Below are positions 19,152-29,789 of a stretch of DNA of 64,000 bases, in pieces. Made by a program: the position numbers and the translations under genes. The notes beneath the pieces are model-generated. The model ran no database searches. It was not told the DNA's origin and saw nothing but the letters and a program-made list of their open reading frames with translations. Source of the DNA: Synechococcus sp. PROS-U-1 (lineage in GTDB: Bacteria > Cyanobacteriota > Cyanobacteriia > PCC-6307 > Cyanobiaceae); the NCBI RefSeq assembly GCF_014279755.1, contig NZ_CP047951.1, positions 62,001-126,000 of the forward strand, in the 5' to 3' direction. Position 1 is the first letter of the stretch; each line of letters begins with the position of its first letter.

Positions 19152-20644
19152 GCGTCGTTTTCAAGGCTGCTCTTGCGACTGCGCTTCTCGAGCAGTTTCA
19201 GGAACCGTGTTCCCCGAAAGGTGCGTGACCAGATGCTGCGGTTTCTGCTGATTTCATCGGGGTGCATCGCCTTGATCCGCGTGTTGATCGGCTCTTCACC
19301 GATCTCGGCCCTCGCGGCTGCAATCAGCTCGCGAATGCTGCAGCGATCAATGAAGGCTTCGAGGGAATCGCGGTAAGCCTGCGGCGGTTGATGGCTTGGG
19401 CCGAGCAGGTTGCTCGCCAACTGGCGTGATTCCACGCTTTCCTTCGGCAGCAGATAACCCTTGCGGTTGGGTTTGAACTGCTTTTGCTTGTTCGCATAGG
19501 GGTACAGCACTTTCCCGGCATACTCCAGTTCCGATCGGGTGTGGCGGTGGATCACCCAGCCTGTGTTTTCTTTCTGAATGGAGGCCTGTAGGCCCCCCTT
19601 GCTCAACCGCCGCAGCCCGTTCACCGGCTTGCTTTTGACCATTTGCCGGTCGCTGGTTGTGTGGCGGACCTCGGGTTCCGCCTGAACGCTAGGCACATGA
19701 CATCCCAGGTCGGTCACCGCGACGCCGTAGCGAAAAACACTTTTGAACTGGTCGGTGAGCCTGAGACGGGTGTTCGAGAGATCCAGCGGGTTGTCAAACA
19801 GGTTGGCGCCATGGCAGTGGAGCCAGTTGGAGGAGATCACATCCGCTTTGGGATGGGCCGCCAGGAATGTGTTGATCTTGGTGCTGAAGGGGTAACCGAC
19901 CCAGGATTCATCCACATCAACCACCATGCAATGGGAGGCCTTGGTGATGGTGGAAGCGGTGTCGTAGAGCTTGCAGTAGGAGGCGCGTTGCCGTCCGAGT
20001 TGGTGCTCTAGATCGGTGTTGATCAGGTGCACCTGGGGGTAGTGCTGGGCAATGGCCGCAATGATCGGGCCGGTGTGGCCTGAGCTGTCGTTGTTCAGTC
20101 CGATGAACAGATTGCTGAATCCTTGATAGAGGTAATGGTGGATGAATTCCGCGATGTAGGGCCCTTCGTTGGCAGCAATGGCGATCACATCACAGCTGTT
20201 GGCGTCGACATCGGTGCGCTCCAAGAGCCGCTTCTGTGCTTCCAGATTGATCGGTTGGCGCCTGGCAATCTCCGCGGCTTCGTTGTTGTAGTTCTGCAGA
20301 AGCTCATCCAGGGCGCTGCATTCTTCGGCATCCAGGTTGCTGCGCACCTTGGTGAGGATTTTGTCCAGCAGCTTGGGATCACCCTGTGAACGCTGATGAG
20401 CGCGATCCAGTGCGGTGCGGAGTTGTGTTCTGGCTCCTCCGCCGGCATAGCAGAAGATCAGCGAGGCGATGGCCTCAATCGAATCAGGCTCGTGCTTGAG
20501 CAGCTGCTTGGCGCACTTCCGGCAAGGTTTGCGCGTCTCTGGATGGCGCAATTGACGGGTGAGGCGTCGCAATCGCCTCGGGTTGCGGCTGTAGCTCGCA
20601 ACGGCGGCATCGATTTGTGCGGTGAGGTCCTGTTCTGCCTTCAC
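19148..20644 (-). CDS. Glycosyltransferase, Glyco_tranf_2_4-like, with N-terminal helical region
   Basis: 498 aa. Residues ~1-140 are helical and TPR-like, with a Cys pair (KPCRKCAKQ). The glycosyltransferase-2-like domain starts near residue 150 ([20 protein letters not shown]), continues with IGLNNDSSG, and has an acidic DVDES motif near residue 245 in place of the usual DXD. The C-terminal ~150 residues ([11 protein letters not shown], basic) are accessory. Likely a cytoplasmic enzyme of surface glycan assembly. It converges exactly on ribH. Confidence 0.75.
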   Translation of the reverse strand: MKAEQDLTAQIDAAVASYSRNPRRLRRLTRQLRHPETRKPCRKCAKQLLKHEPDSIEAIASLIFCYAGGGARTQLRTALDRAHQRSQGDPKLLDKILTKVRSNLDAEECSALDELLQNYNNEAAEIARRQPINLEAQKRLLERTDVDANSCDVIAIAANEGPYIAEFIHHYLYQGFSNLFIGLNNDSSGHTGPIIAAIAQHYPQVHLINTDLEHQLGRQRASYCKLYDTASTITKASHCMVVDVDESWVGYPFSTKINTFLAAHPKADVISSNWLHCHGANLFDNPLDLSNTRLRLTDQFKSVFRYGVAVTDLGCHVPSVQAEPEVRHTTSDRQMVKSKPVNGLRRLSKGGLQASIQKENTGWVIHRHTRSELEYAGKVLYPYANKQKQFKPNRKGYLLPKESVESRQLASNLLGPSHQPPQAYRDSLEAFIDRCSIRELIAAARAEIGEEPINTRIKAMHPDEISRNRSIWSRTFRGTRFLKLLEKRSRKSSLENDA

Positions 20645-20784
20645 GCAGCACCCGAAAAGAGAGTCAATTAAAGCCCCGCTGTGATGGAAAGGCCAAGCCA
20701 GGGCTCAGGTCGTGTTTTGACATTGCTCCGACTTCGGGACATCGCCTGAGATCCGTCAGGATTCCAAGCACTGCAACGACTCCG

Positions 20785-21318
20785 ATGGGCTGGAAAGGTT
20801 GTCTGCTGCCGTTGGCGTTCCCGCTGAGTGTTCTGGTGATCGGCAGCTGGCGCCTGGCGGTGTCGGACCGTTCTGCTTCGCCGCCGCCAGCGTCATTGAA
20901 CACAGCTCAAGATGCTGGCCCTGACTACACCCAGGCGCCTCCGGGGACCTATCCCACCTGTCAGCAGGATCCTGCTCTCGGGGATGCGCTCTTGAAGGAA
21001 GGGCGGCGCTTGGGCATCGCGGTGCGCAGGGGGGAACCGGAACTGCCGGGGAAAGACGCCAGCTATCGCGCCGAACCCGGGCGGTTGGGCACGATCATGA
21101 TCAAGCAGCGGCCGATGAGCCCCGTTGTGCGTTGCCTGCTGATCAGCCATGAATTCATTCACGTGCTGCAGCATCTGCAGGGCAATCTGCGTGGGGTGCC
21201 GACCCTGGGGTGGAGCAACGCACATCCTGATCCGATCCCGCAGGAGGCAGAGGCCTATGGGCATCAGCAGCGGGCGGGCTATGTGTTGACGTTGCTGCAG
21301 CAAACGGAGCGGCCTTAG
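20785..21318 (+). CDS. Exported protein with HExxH-type motif, unknown function
   Basis: 177 aa. The N-terminus (MGWKGCLLPLAFPLSVLVIGSW) looks like a signal peptide or membrane anchor. The mature part holds SHEFIHVLQHLQG near residue 123, an HExxH zinc-metalloprotease-like motif, and a conserved-looking PQEAEAYGHQQ about 30 residues later that could supply a third ligand. Short for a peptidase. Conserved picocyanobacterial hypotheticals of this type exist to my recollection, but no function is known. The stop overlaps the alternative GTG of the next gene. Confidence 0.7.
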   Translation: MGWKGCLLPLAFPLSVLVIGSWRLAVSDRSASPPPASLNTAQDAGPDYTQAPPGTYPTCQQDPALGDALLKEGRRLGIAVRRGEPELPGKDASYRAEPGRLGTIMIKQRPMSPVVRCLLISHEFIHVLQHLQGNLRGVPTLGWSNAHPDPIPQEAEAYGHQQRAGYVLTLLQQTERP

Positions 21319-21320
21319 TG

Positions 21321-22100
21321 ATGGCGGCTGCTCTCTTTCAGGCCTTTGAACTGCCAGCACAGGTGATTTCCCTGCGCCGCTCTACGGAACGCCGTGATGC
21401 CTTTGTCCGGCGCAATGCGGACACGGGTCTTGAGTACGCGTTTGTCGATGGGGTTGATGGCGTTGAGCAGTGGGGCGTGATCTCCAAAAGCCGGCGTGCG
21501 GCCTTGGCCCGGCAGAGCGGCTGGAGCAAGGGTGCAATCGGTTCTGGTCTGAGTCATTGCCTGATGTGGCGCCGCTGTCTTGAACTCAATCGCCCGATCT
21601 GCGTGCTGGAAGAAGACGTCTTGGTGGCATCGGATTGGCAACAGCGGTGTTCTCAAGCCCTTGATCAGGCACCAGCAGGCACTGATTTCCTGTTGTTGGG
21701 TTGGAACTTTGATTCTGTGCTTCGCGCAGAAATCTTTTCAGGTGTCGGGTGCATCAGTTTGTTTGAACCAGCGTTTCCCTCGCTGCCGCAGATCAGGTCG
21801 GTTTTGGATCAACACCTTCCCCGGCAGGTTGTTCGTTTGCATAAAGCCCTGGGTTTGCCGGGTTATGTGGTGACCCCCCGCGGTGCGCAGAAATTGCTCC
21901 ATGGTTTGCCATCTTTTGAGGCTGAACCGTTGGTGGTGGGACGAGGCATCCCCGAGGTTCCATCGATGACCTTGGACGCTCAGATGAATCGCCTCTATTG
22001 CGATCTGCAGGCTTTTGTGGTTGTTTCGCCTTTGGTTTTGGCGGAGAACAACCAGCAGACGTCGCTGACGGCACCTGGTTCTTTCGGGGCCGAAAACTGA
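21321..22100 (+). CDS. Glycosyltransferase family 25 (LPS-type galactosyl/glycosyltransferase)
   Basis: 259 aa. Family features: VISLRRSTERRDAF near the N-terminus, YAFVDGVDG, GAIGSGLSHCLMWRRC and the acidic ICVLEEDVLV. These correspond to the GT25 pattern for nucleotide-sugar binding. GT25 enzymes add sugars to lipopolysaccharide cores or to proteins. A GTG at 21318 precedes the ATG directly. The gene converges on mutS with 12 bp between stops. Its GC content is close to that of the backbone. Confidence 0.8.
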   Translation: MAAALFQAFELPAQVISLRRSTERRDAFVRRNADTGLEYAFVDGVDGVEQWGVISKSRRAALARQSGWSKGAIGSGLSHCLMWRRCLELNRPICVLEEDVLVASDWQQRCSQALDQAPAGTDFLLLGWNFDSVLRAEIFSGVGCISLFEPAFPSLPQIRSVLDQHLPRQVVRLHKALGLPGYVVTPRGAQKLLHGLPSFEAEPLVVGRGIPEVPSMTLDAQMNRLYCDLQAFVVVSPLVLAENNQQTSLTAPGSFGAEN

Positions 22101-22112
22101 ACCGATGCAGCC

Positions 22113-24818
22113 CTAGGCCGCCAGCTGATCCAGCACCTGTCGGGCCCGTTGCACGACAGGCTTGGGAACGCCGGCCAGGCGTGCCGCTTCGATGCCGTAG
22201 CTGCGGCTGGCGCCGCCGGCCTGCACCTGGTGGAGGAAGACCAGATCCTCACCGGTTTCCTCCACCAGCACCTGGAAGTTGGCCACGTTGTTGCGTTCCG
22301 AGGCCAGGTTGTTGAGCTCGTGATAGTGGGTGGCGAACACGGTGCGGCTGCCCAGGTCGCCTGCCAGGTGCTCGCTCACGGCCCAGGCGATCGAGAGGCC
22401 ATCGAAGGTCGCTGTACCGCGTCCGATTTCATCCAGCAGCACAAGGGAACTATCGCTGGCGTGGTGCAGGATGTTGGCGGTTTCGGCCATCTCCACCATG
22501 AAGGTGGACTGGCCGGCGGCCAGATCATCCACGGCACCCACTCGGGTGAAGATTCGATCGGCGATGCCGACGCTGGCGGAGCGGGCCGGCACCCAGCTGC
22601 CGATCTGGGCCATCAATTGGATCAGGCCGATCTGGCGCAGATAGCAGCTCTTGCCACTGGCGTTGGGGCCCGTGAGCACCACCAGGTCGGTGCCATCGCC
22701 CAGTTGCACATCATTGGGAGTGAAGGCGGTCTCCACCAGCCGTTGCTCCACTACTGGATGGCGGCTGGCCTCCAGCTGCAACTCCCGGCCGTCGGTGATG
22801 GTCGGGGCGCAGTAGCCACCGCTGGCGGCCACATCGGCCAGGCCAGTGAGGGCATCGAGGGCAGCAACGGCGCGGGCCGCCTGGCGGATCGGGGCGGCCA
22901 TGGCTCCCACCTGTTCGCGCAATTGGCAGAACAGCTCGTACTCCCTCTGACAGGTTCGGGCCCGCAGCTGGAAGATCCGGCCTTCTCGCTCCTTGAGGTC
23001 CGGGGTAATGAAGCGTTCCTCGTTGGCCAGGGTCTGGCGCCGGATCCAGTGCTCCGGAACCGAGGTGGCCTTGGCTTTGCTCACCGCCAGGAAGTACCCG
23101 AAGGTGCGGTGGTGCTGCAACTTCAGGGTGCTGATGCCACTGCGTTGGCGCTCCTGCTGCTCCTGGTGGCTGAGCCAGGCATCCTGGTCGTCGAGCTGGT
23201 TGCGCAGCCCATCCAGCAGCGGGTCGACGCCGTCATGGATCAGATCGCCCTCGGAGAGGGAGAGCGGTGGGGCTTCCACCAGGTTGTGGCGAATGGTCTG
23301 GGCCAGTTCGGCCAGGGCCGGATCGGGGGTCAGCAGCTGCTGCAACCACTCCGGTCCTGTGCTGAGAGCAGACTCCAGCCGAGCCGTGAGCTGGGGCAAC
23401 CGTTCCAGGCCATCGGCGATGGCCACCAGATCGCGGGCGCCGGCGTGGCCCGCTCCGGCCCGGCCGGCCAGCCGTTCCAGGTCTCCCATGGGGCGCAGCA
23501 GCTGACGGATCGCCAGCCGCAGGCTGCGTTCACCCACCAGGCTGCTCACCAGATCCTGGCGCTGCTGAATGGCCTGGCGGTCCATCAAGGGCGCTTCCAG
23601 CCAGCGGCGCAGGCAACGGCCGCCCATGGCGGTGAGGGTGCGATCGATGGCCCAGAGCAACGACCCCTGCAGCTGGTTGTCGCGTTGGGTGGCGGTGAGT
23701 TCGAGGTTGCGGCGGGTCTGGGCATCCAGCACCAGGGCATCGCCGCGGTGCACGATCGCCGGCACCTCCAGGGGAATGCGGCTGTCGTCCTCCAGGGGCT
23801 GGGTCTCCTGCAGGTAGCGCAGCAGGCCGCCGAGGGCCTGCAGGGCCAGGGGATGCTCCGGCAGGCCCAGGCCATCGAGGCTGCTGAGGCGGTAGTGCTG
23901 CTGCAGGGTGCGCTCCGCTTCCGCCGGGCTGAAGGGGGTGCTGGCCATTGGCGTGAGCCGCAGCCGTTCCGGGCACCAGGCCGGCCGCTCGGCGTCGTGG
24001 CCGGCGGCCCAGAGCAGTTCGGAAGCCTCCTGCTGGGCCAATTGCTGGTGCAGGGCGCTGCTCTCCTCCCGCTGCATCACCTGCACCTCGCCGGTGCTCA
24101 CATCAGCGCTGGCCAGGCCCCAGCGCAGCGGTTGCTTGCCCTGGGCCGGCTCCACCACCACCGCCGCCAGCCAGTTGTTACGGCGGGCGCTGAGCATGCC
24201 CTCCTCCAGCACGGTGCCGGGGGTCAGCACCCGGGTGATGTCCCGCTTGAGCAGGGCGCCCTTGGTGGGGGTGGTTTCGAGTTGGTCGCAGAGGGCCACG
24301 CTGTAGCCCTGCTTGACCAGTTCGGCGCAGTAGCGCTCGGCGGCGTGGTGGGGGATGCCCGCCATCGGCACCCGGCCAATCGCTTTGCCGCCCTCCTTGC
24401 CGGTGAGGGTGAGTTCCAGCACCCGGGAGAGTTCGATGGCGTCTTCGAAGAAGCACTCAAAGAAGTCGCCCAGGCGGTAGAGCAGCACCCGCTCGGGATG
24501 GGCCGCTTTGAGCTCCACGTAGTGGCGCAGCATCGGCGTCAGCTGCAGCGGATCCAGTTGGCTGTGGTGGGCCCAGGCCGGCTCATCGCTGCTGGGCTCG
24601 GAATCGGTTGTGGCTGGGGATTTGCCGCTGCTCTCGCTTGACGCGGCCTGGCGCTGGCGGGGCCGGGCCGCGGCATCGGCCCCAAGTTCGTCGTCACTGA
24701 GATCGTGACTGGCCGCGGCGGGTTCGTTGGCGGGTGCAGCCGGCGTCGCTGGCTCGGGTGCGCCGAACAGATTTCCCTGCAGGGCGTCGTCAGGGGGCTG
24801 GGACGCGGACCGGGGCAT
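22113..24818 (-). CDS. mutS: DNA mismatch repair protein MutS
   Basis: 901 aa. MutS recognises mispairs and recruits repair. The mismatch-contact motif Phe-x-Glu is in LGDFFECF near residue 120. The Walker A motif TGPNASGKS is near residue 715, followed by the Walker [12 protein letters not shown] and the ATHYHEL segment. The N-terminal ~85 residues before the mismatch domain form a Pro/Ala/Ser/Asp-rich extension not found in E. coli MutS. It probably follows the GNAT gene in one transcript (52 bp apart). Confidence 0.96.
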   Translation of the reverse strand: MPRSASQPPDDALQGNLFGAPEPATPAAPANEPAAASHDLSDDELGADAAARPRQRQAASSESSGKSPATTDSEPSSDEPAWAHHSQLDPLQLTPMLRHYVELKAAHPERVLLYRLGDFFECFFEDAIELSRVLELTLTGKEGGKAIGRVPMAGIPHHAAERYCAELVKQGYSVALCDQLETTPTKGALLKRDITRVLTPGTVLEEGMLSARRNNWLAAVVVEPAQGKQPLRWGLASADVSTGEVQVMQREESSALHQQLAQQEASELLWAAGHDAERPAWCPERLRLTPMASTPFSPAEAERTLQQHYRLSSLDGLGLPEHPLALQALGGLLRYLQETQPLEDDSRIPLEVPAIVHRGDALVLDAQTRRNLELTATQRDNQLQGSLLWAIDRTLTAMGGRCLRRWLEAPLMDRQAIQQRQDLVSSLVGERSLRLAIRQLLRPMGDLERLAGRAGAGHAGARDLVAIADGLERLPQLTARLESALSTGPEWLQQLLTPDPALAELAQTIRHNLVEAPPLSLSEGDLIHDGVDPLLDGLRNQLDDQDAWLSHQEQQERQRSGISTLKLQHHRTFGYFLAVSKAKATSVPEHWIRRQTLANEERFITPDLKEREGRIFQLRARTCQREYELFCQLREQVGAMAAPIRQAARAVAALDALTGLADVAASGGYCAPTITDGRELQLEASRHPVVEQRLVETAFTPNDVQLGDGTDLVVLTGPNASGKSCYLRQIGLIQLMAQIGSWVPARSASVGIADRIFTRVGAVDDLAAGQSTFMVEMAETANILHHASDSSLVLLDEIGRGTATFDGLSIAWAVSEHLAGDLGSRTVFATHYHELNNLASERNNVANFQVLVEETGEDLVFLHQVQAGGASRSYGIEAARLAGVPKPVVQRARQVLDQLAA

Positions 24819-24870
24819 CGGCTGATCTGACGGATCCGGATCGTACCGGGCCTAACAGGATTGAGATGCC

Positions 24871-25326
24871 TCAGCGCCGCAGCACCATCAGTTGTTGCGG
24901 GTTCGCATCCTGGAAGCCCAGTTGCCGGTAAAAGCCGGCACTTTTTGTAGTCATCAGATATACCCGCTCTACGCCCACCACCGGCGGGGTGTGGAGGAGT
25001 TCTTCAATCACTCGTCGGCCCAGGCCATGGCCCTGCAGATCGCCGGCCACCACGATGTCCCACAGCACGGCGCGGCTGAAGCCATCGGAGGTGGCCCGCC
25101 CGAAGCCCACCAGCCGCTTGCCACGCCAGAGGCTCACCACGGCATCGCTACCGGCCAATAAACGCCGCAGCTGGCAAAAGCTGCGGCCGCGGGCCCAGAA
25201 GGCATGGCGATCGAACAGCCGTTGCAGCTTGATCAGCGCCCGGCTGGGGCGCAGATCAGGCCCGAGGCCAAGCCAGCGCAGGCCAGGGGCACCGGGGGCA
25301 TGGTGAACCAGCCGGATCGGGGTCAC
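24871..25326 (-). CDS. GNAT-family N-acetyltransferase
   Basis: 151 aa from a GTG start. Acetyl-CoA binding motif A is seen in DIVVAGDLQGHGLGRRVIEELL (Q-x-x-G-x-G), and the end of the fold in KSAGFYRQLGF. The first ~45 residues precede the canonical domain. The substrate is unknown. It lies directly upstream of mutS in the same direction. Confidence 0.82.
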   Translation of the reverse strand: MTPIRLVHHAPGAPGLRWLGLGPDLRPSRALIKLQRLFDRHAFWARGRSFCQLRRLLAGSDAVVSLWRGKRLVGFGRATSDGFSRAVLWDIVVAGDLQGHGLGRRVIEELLHTPPVVGVERVYLMTTKSAGFYRQLGFQDANPQQLMVLRR

Positions 25327-25381
25327 AGGTCGGGGAGCCGCAGCACTTCATCTTGCTCACCGGTTGCAGTGAAGCCGCGGA

Positions 25382-26272
25382 TCAAGGAACAAGGGCTGCT
25401 TTCAGAAGTGCTTTGAGATCCCAGTAGGGCGGAGGTGCCACGGGAATGCTTTTCAGCTTGCTGGGGTCAGCGAACAGCCTTTGCACCAGTGTCTCGAGTT
25501 TGTCGATGGAGCTGGCCCAAAACAGATCGGGGCGGTTGGCCAGTGGGCTGTTGTCTCCCAGCAGGCTGCGATCACCAAAGATCATCTGGGGGACTCCGGC
25601 CGCCATCACCTCGAACAGGCGATGGTTGAGGTCCTGGTTTAAGGGCACATTCAGCACCAAGGCGTGTTGGGCGTAGAGCCTGGCCGCTTCGTCAGCGCTT
25701 GAGGTGGTGGCGTGACGGAACGGGATCTGTTTTCGCCTGACTAAGGCTTCCACGAGCTCACGCCGGCTGGGGTGATGTGGGCCAAGGCTGCCCACGTGCA
25801 GCAATTCCAGGTGTGGAGCGGGGCTGGGTGCGGCGGCTGGGTAGCGAAAGAAGGTGGGGGCAAAGCAGCGCACGGGCATTGGCAGCCGCCGTTGCACGTC
25901 CTGCAGCAGTGCGGGATTAAAGGTCAGCAGCACGGCATCGTGCGGCTCTGCGGTGCAGTACTGCTGCAGGGTGCCTATTGGATCGGGTCCGTGATGGAGG
26001 TCGCCGCAGGCGAGGAGGCGCGGTCCGGGCCATTGGCGAATGCCCTGCATGGGGGCAGCGCGTATCAGAAACGGATCGGTGTACTGGAGCAGCACCCCTT
26101 TTGAAGCCCAGCCCCTCTGCCGCAGAGCGTTGCGCAGCCCAGCCACTGACAGTTCCGTCAGGCTCAAGCTGTCTGGTCCATCGGCAATCTGCGGCCCCAC
26201 CTGGATTAAACCGGGCTGCTGCCAGAGCGGTTGATAGGTCCCGTAATGGATCAGCAGGGTTGGCGGTCGCAT
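25382..26272 (-). CDS. Glycosyltransferase, GT-B fold (CgeB / Glyco_trans_1_2 type)
   Basis: 296 aa. The C-terminal half carries the donor-binding pattern [23 protein letters not shown], typical of CgeB-like glycosyltransferases that receive a nucleotide sugar, after [23 protein letters not shown] 26272 ([10 protein letters not shown]) was chosen; the longer frame runs towards uvrB. It diverges from uvrB with 52 bp between starts. GC-rich and backbone-like. Confidence 0.75.
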   Translation of the reverse strand: MRPPTLLIHYGTYQPLWQQPGLIQVGPQIADGPDSLSLTELSVAGLRNALRQRGWASKGVLLQYTDPFLIRAAPMQGIRQWPGPRLLACGDLHHGPDPIGTLQQYCTAEPHDAVLLTFNPALLQDVQRRLPMPVRCFAPTFFRYPAAAPSPAPHLELLHVGSLGPHHPSRRELVEALVRRKQIPFRHATTSSADEAARLYAQHALVLNVPLNQDLNHRLFEVMAAGVPQMIFGDRSLLGDNSPLANRPDLFWASSIDKLETLVQRLFADPSKLKSIPVAPPPYWDLKALLKAALVP

Positions 26273-26324
26273 GGCATTGGTCGTCCCAGCGATAATTGCG
26301 CTTCGTCGTTTGGCCTTGCAACCC

Positions 26325-28358
26325 ATGCCCGCCTACGACCTCACGGCGCCCTACAGCCCCAAGGGCGATCAGCCCACGGCGATCAAGCAGTTAGTACACG
26401 GGGTGAACAGCGGCGAGCGCTATCAGACCCTGCTGGGGGCCACGGGAACGGGCAAGACGTTCACGATGGCCAACGTGATCGCCCAGACCGGCCGGCCGGC
26501 GCTGGTGCTGGCCCACAACAAGACCCTGGCAGCGCAGCTCTGCAACGAGCTGAGGGAGTTCTTCCCCGAGAACGCCGTCGAATACTTCATCTCCTATTAC
26601 GACTACTACCAACCGGAGGCCTACGTTCCCGTCAGCGACACCTACATCGCCAAGACGGCATCGATCAACGAAGAAATCGACATGCTGCGCCACTCAGCAA
26701 CGCGTTCGCTGTTTGAGCGGCGCGATGTGATCGTGGTGGCCTCGATCAGCTGCATCTACGGCTTGGGTATTCCGAGTGAATACCTCAAGGCGGCGGTGAA
26801 GTTTGAGGTGGGGGAGACCCTCAACATCCGCAGCCAGCTGCGGGAACTAGTGAACAACCAGTACAGCCGCAACGACACCGAAATCGCCCGCGGCCGGTTT
26901 CGGATGAAGGGGGATGTGCTCGAGATCGGCCCCGCCTATGAAGACCGGCTGGTGCGGATCGAGCTGTTCGGCGATGAGGTGGAGGCGATCCGCTACGTCG
27001 ATCCCACCACCGGCGAGATCCTGCAGAGCCTGGATGCGGTGAACATCTACCCGGCCAAGCACTTCGTGACGCCCAAAGATCGGCTGGACACAGCCATCAG
27101 TGCCATCCGCTCGGAGCTTCGCGAGAGGTTGGATGTGCTCAATGGCGAAGGCAAGTTGCTGGAGGCCCAGCGGCTGGAGCAGCGCACCAAGTACGACCTG
27201 GAGATGCTGGGGCAGGTGGGCTACTGCAACGGCGTTGAGAATTACGCACGCCATTTGGCCGGTCGCGAAGAGGGCACCCCGCCGGAGTGCCTGATCGATT
27301 ATTTCCCAGACGACTGGCTGCTGATCGTGGACGAGAGCCACGTCACCTGCTCACAGCTGCAGGCGATGTACAACGGCGACCAGGCCCGCAAGAAGGTGCT
27401 GATTGAGCATGGTTTCCGTCTGCCCAGCGCGGCGGACAACCGCCCGCTGAAGGGGGAAGAGTTCTGGGAGAAAGCGCGTCAGACGGTGTTTGTTTCAGCC
27501 ACCCCGGGCAACTGGGAGATGGAGGTGAGCGGTGGTGAGGTGGCCGAGCAGGTGATCCGCCCTACGGGAGTGCTCGATCCTGTGGTGGAGGTGCGACCCA
27601 CCACGGGTCAGGTGGACGACCTACTCGGCGAGATCCGCGATCGGGCGGCTAAGAACCAGCGGGTGCTGGTCACGACCTTGACCAAACGGATGGCAGAAGA
27701 CCTCACCGACTACCTGGCGGAGAACGAGGTGCGGGTGCGCTATCTGCACTCGGAGATCCATTCGATTGAGCGGATCGAGATCATCCAGGACCTGCGCCTC
27801 GGGGAATACGACGTGCTGGTGGGGGTAAACCTCCTGCGGGAGGGCCTGGACCTGCCGGAGGTGAGCCTGGTGGCGATCCTCGATGCCGATAAAGAGGGTT
27901 TTCTACGGGCTGAGCGCTCCTTAATCCAGACCATCGGCCGCGCGGCTCGGCACGTGGAGGGGGTGGCGTTGCTCTATGCCGACAACATGACCGAGTCGAT
28001 GGCGAAAGCCATCTCTGAAACCGAACGACGCCGGGCGATCCAGCAGTCCCACAACGAGAAACACGGCGTGGTGCCCACCGCTGCGGGCAAAAAGGCCAGC
28101 AATTCAATCCTCAGCTTCCTGGAGCTGAGCCGAAAGTTGAAGCAGGACGGGCCCGGTGCCGATCTGGTGGAGGTGGTGGGCAAAGCAGCCCAAGCCCTGG
28201 AAAACGATTCAGATGCCGGCTTGGCGCTTGAGGCTCTGCCAGAATTGATCGATCAGCTGGAGGTCAAGATGAAGGAAGCGGCCAAGAAGCTTGACTTCGA
28301 GGAAGCTGCTAATTTAAGAGACCGAATAAAAAAATTCAGACAAAAACTTTTGCATTAG
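26325..28358 (+). CDS. uvrB: UvrABC system protein B (excision repair)
   Basis: 677 aa helicase-like damage-verification subunit of nucleotide excision repair. Walker [13 protein letters not shown] lies near residue 36, the beta-hairpin region [12 protein letters not shown] near 95, motif II VDESHVT, and the C-terminal helicase motif [12 protein letters not shown]-terminal UVR domain ([17 protein letters not shown]) ends the protein. The last ~17 codons (about 28306-28358) switch from GC-rich to AT-rich codons although the protein stays family-like, marking the island edge. It diverges from the glycosyltransferase upstream. Confidence 0.95.
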   Translation: MPAYDLTAPYSPKGDQPTAIKQLVHGVNSGERYQTLLGATGTGKTFTMANVIAQTGRPALVLAHNKTLAAQLCNELREFFPENAVEYFISYYDYYQPEAYVPVSDTYIAKTASINEEIDMLRHSATRSLFERRDVIVVASISCIYGLGIPSEYLKAAVKFEVGETLNIRSQLRELVNNQYSRNDTEIARGRFRMKGDVLEIGPAYEDRLVRIELFGDEVEAIRYVDPTTGEILQSLDAVNIYPAKHFVTPKDRLDTAISAIRSELRERLDVLNGEGKLLEAQRLEQRTKYDLEMLGQVGYCNGVENYARHLAGREEGTPPECLIDYFPDDWLLIVDESHVTCSQLQAMYNGDQARKKVLIEHGFRLPSAADNRPLKGEEFWEKARQTVFVSATPGNWEMEVSGGEVAEQVIRPTGVLDPVVEVRPTTGQVDDLLGEIRDRAAKNQRVLVTTLTKRMAEDLTDYLAENEVRVRYLHSEIHSIERIEIIQDLRLGEYDVLVGVNLLREGLDLPEVSLVAILDADKEGFLRAERSLIQTIGRAARHVEGVALLYADNMTESMAKAISETERRRAIQQSHNEKHGVVPTAAGKKASNSILSFLELSRKLKQDGPGADLVEVVGKAAQALENDSDAGLALEALPELIDQLEVKMKEAAKKLDFEEAANLRDRIKKFRQKLLH

Positions 28359-28363
28359 AAATT

Positions 28364-29080
28364 ATGGTAAAGCCTATTAGAGCCCTCCTTCTCGCTGCCG
28401 GTTACGGCACAAGATTAAGGCCAATAACATACTCATTACCGAAATGCCTTGTCCCAATTGCTGGCAAGCCACTTTTATGGCATTGGTTAAATAAATTAGA
28501 ATCATTGGGCTGTGAATCAGTATTAATAAATACACATTATCTCTCAAGTCAGGTTGAAGACTTTCTCAAAAGCTGTAGTTTTCGCATGAATATTTTGACT
28601 GCTTACGAGGATAATTTGCTGGGAACAGCAGGAACACTTCTAGAAAATAAAACTTTTTTTGAAGGTTCAACTGGTTTATTAATTCATAGCGATAATGTAA
28701 TGATGCTACCTTTAAATCCATTGCTAAATACGCACGAATCTGCTGATCCTAATGTTCTGATGTCTATGCTCATTTTTGAAACAAGTAATCCAAATAATTG
28801 TGGCATCGTAGAACTTGATAAAGATAACATCATGATAGGTTTTCATGAAAAAATAGAAAATCCTCCTGGAAACTTGGCCAATGCTGCTATCTATGTTTTT
28901 AATTATTCTTTACTAGAATTGATAGAGAGCATGGATCCACGTCCTAAAGATTTCAGCACTGAGGTAATTCCTATATTAAAAGGTAGAGTAAAGACATATT
29001 TGTATCCTCCAAATCATGTTTATGTCGATATAGGTACAGTAGAATCGTTGAAGTTTGCTCAAAAACTCTGGGGATCTTGA
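28364..29080 (+). CDS. Sugar-1-phosphate nucleotidyltransferase (HddC-like)
   Basis: 238 aa, five bases after uvrB. The signature LLLAAGYGTRLRPIT and the Lys of SLPKCLVPIAGKPLL define the NTP_transferase family. The acidic metal site appears as LLIHSDN near residue 108. The small size and the GmhA-like and HldE-like neighbours suggest D-glycero-alpha-D-manno-heptose-1-phosphate guanylyltransferase (HddC), but a mannose- or glucose-1-phosphate enzyme cannot be excluded. First gene of an AT-rich operon. Confidence 0.8.
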   Translation: MVKPIRALLLAAGYGTRLRPITYSLPKCLVPIAGKPLLWHWLNKLESLGCESVLINTHYLSSQVEDFLKSCSFRMNILTAYEDNLLGTAGTLLENKTFFEGSTGLLIHSDNVMMLPLNPLLNTHESADPNVLMSMLIFETSNPNNCGIVELDKDNIMIGFHEKIENPPGNLANAAIYVFNYSLLELIESMDPRPKDFSTEVIPILKGRVKTYLYPPNHVYVDIGTVESLKFAQKLWGS

Positions 29081-29084
29081 TGCT

Positions 29085-29660
29085 ATGAATGATTTCCGTA
29101 ATTTCTCCTCTGAATATTTAAATGCACTGAATAATTCTTTTAATGAGCAAATTCTCGATAGCATTTATTTCTTATGTTCTTCGTTAGCAGGTGCATGGTC
29201 CAATAATCAAAATGTGTTCCTTTGCGGGAATGGTGGAAGTGCTGCTAATGCTATTCACATAGCCAATGATTTATTATATGGTGTCGCTAACTATGGTTCA
29301 ATTGAAAAAAAATTTGGATTAAAAGTTGAATCGTTAACTGCTAATTCTGGAATTTTGACCTGCTTAGCAAATGATACAGGTTATGAAAATATATTTTCGA
29401 AGCAACTCGAGGTAAAAGGCTCGAAAAACGACGTATTAATTGCACTGTCCGGCAGTGGTAATTCAAAAAATATTATTACTGCAATTCATACAGCGAACAA
29501 GATTGGAATCAAAACATTTGCTATTCTTGGCTATGATGGAGGCATATGTAAATCCATTGCAAACCATACTATTCATTTTGCTGTTGACGATATGCAAATT
29601 GCCGAAGATGTACAATTAATTGTTGGGCATTTATGCATGAAGTACCTTAATAAAATTTAA
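29085..29660 (+). CDS. gmhA: Phosphoheptose isomerase (GmhA-like SIS protein)
   Basis: 191 aa SIS-domain protein. Family motifs: VFLCGNGGSAANAIHIANDL near residue 45, LTANSGILTCLANDTGY, IALSGSGNSKNI and the C-terminal QIAEDVQLIVGHL. GmhA turns sedoheptulose-7-phosphate into D-glycero-D-manno-heptose-7-phosphate. It starts five bases after the nucleotidyltransferase stop; a longer TTG start is less likely. No GmhB-type phosphatase was recognised in the window. Confidence 0.85.
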   Translation: MNDFRNFSSEYLNALNNSFNEQILDSIYFLCSSLAGAWSNNQNVFLCGNGGSAANAIHIANDLLYGVANYGSIEKKFGLKVESLTANSGILTCLANDTGYENIFSKQLEVKGSKNDVLIALSGSGNSKNIITAIHTANKIGIKTFAILGYDGGICKSIANHTIHFAVDDMQIAEDVQLIVGHLCMKYLNKI

Positions 29661-29789
29661 TCGTCTGATTCATGCTCAATTCTTTGACACAATATAAATA
29701 ACATTTGAAAGCATAAAGTAAATTTATTGGATAGGGAGATATTGCTCTGTGCTATTTTAGAGCATTAAAATTCAATTACTTTTAGTCCA

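Noticed and set aside
22149-24641. An 830-codon open frame on the plus strand
   Set aside because: It lies wholly antisense to mutS, whose protein is well conserved. GC-rich coding DNA often leaves the opposite frame open; its product has no recognisable motif.
29700-29789. Terminator or riboswitch before the HldE-like gene
   Set aside because: Only a weak 6-bp inverted repeat with a long loop and no T-tract was seen; no riboswitch core could be recognised.
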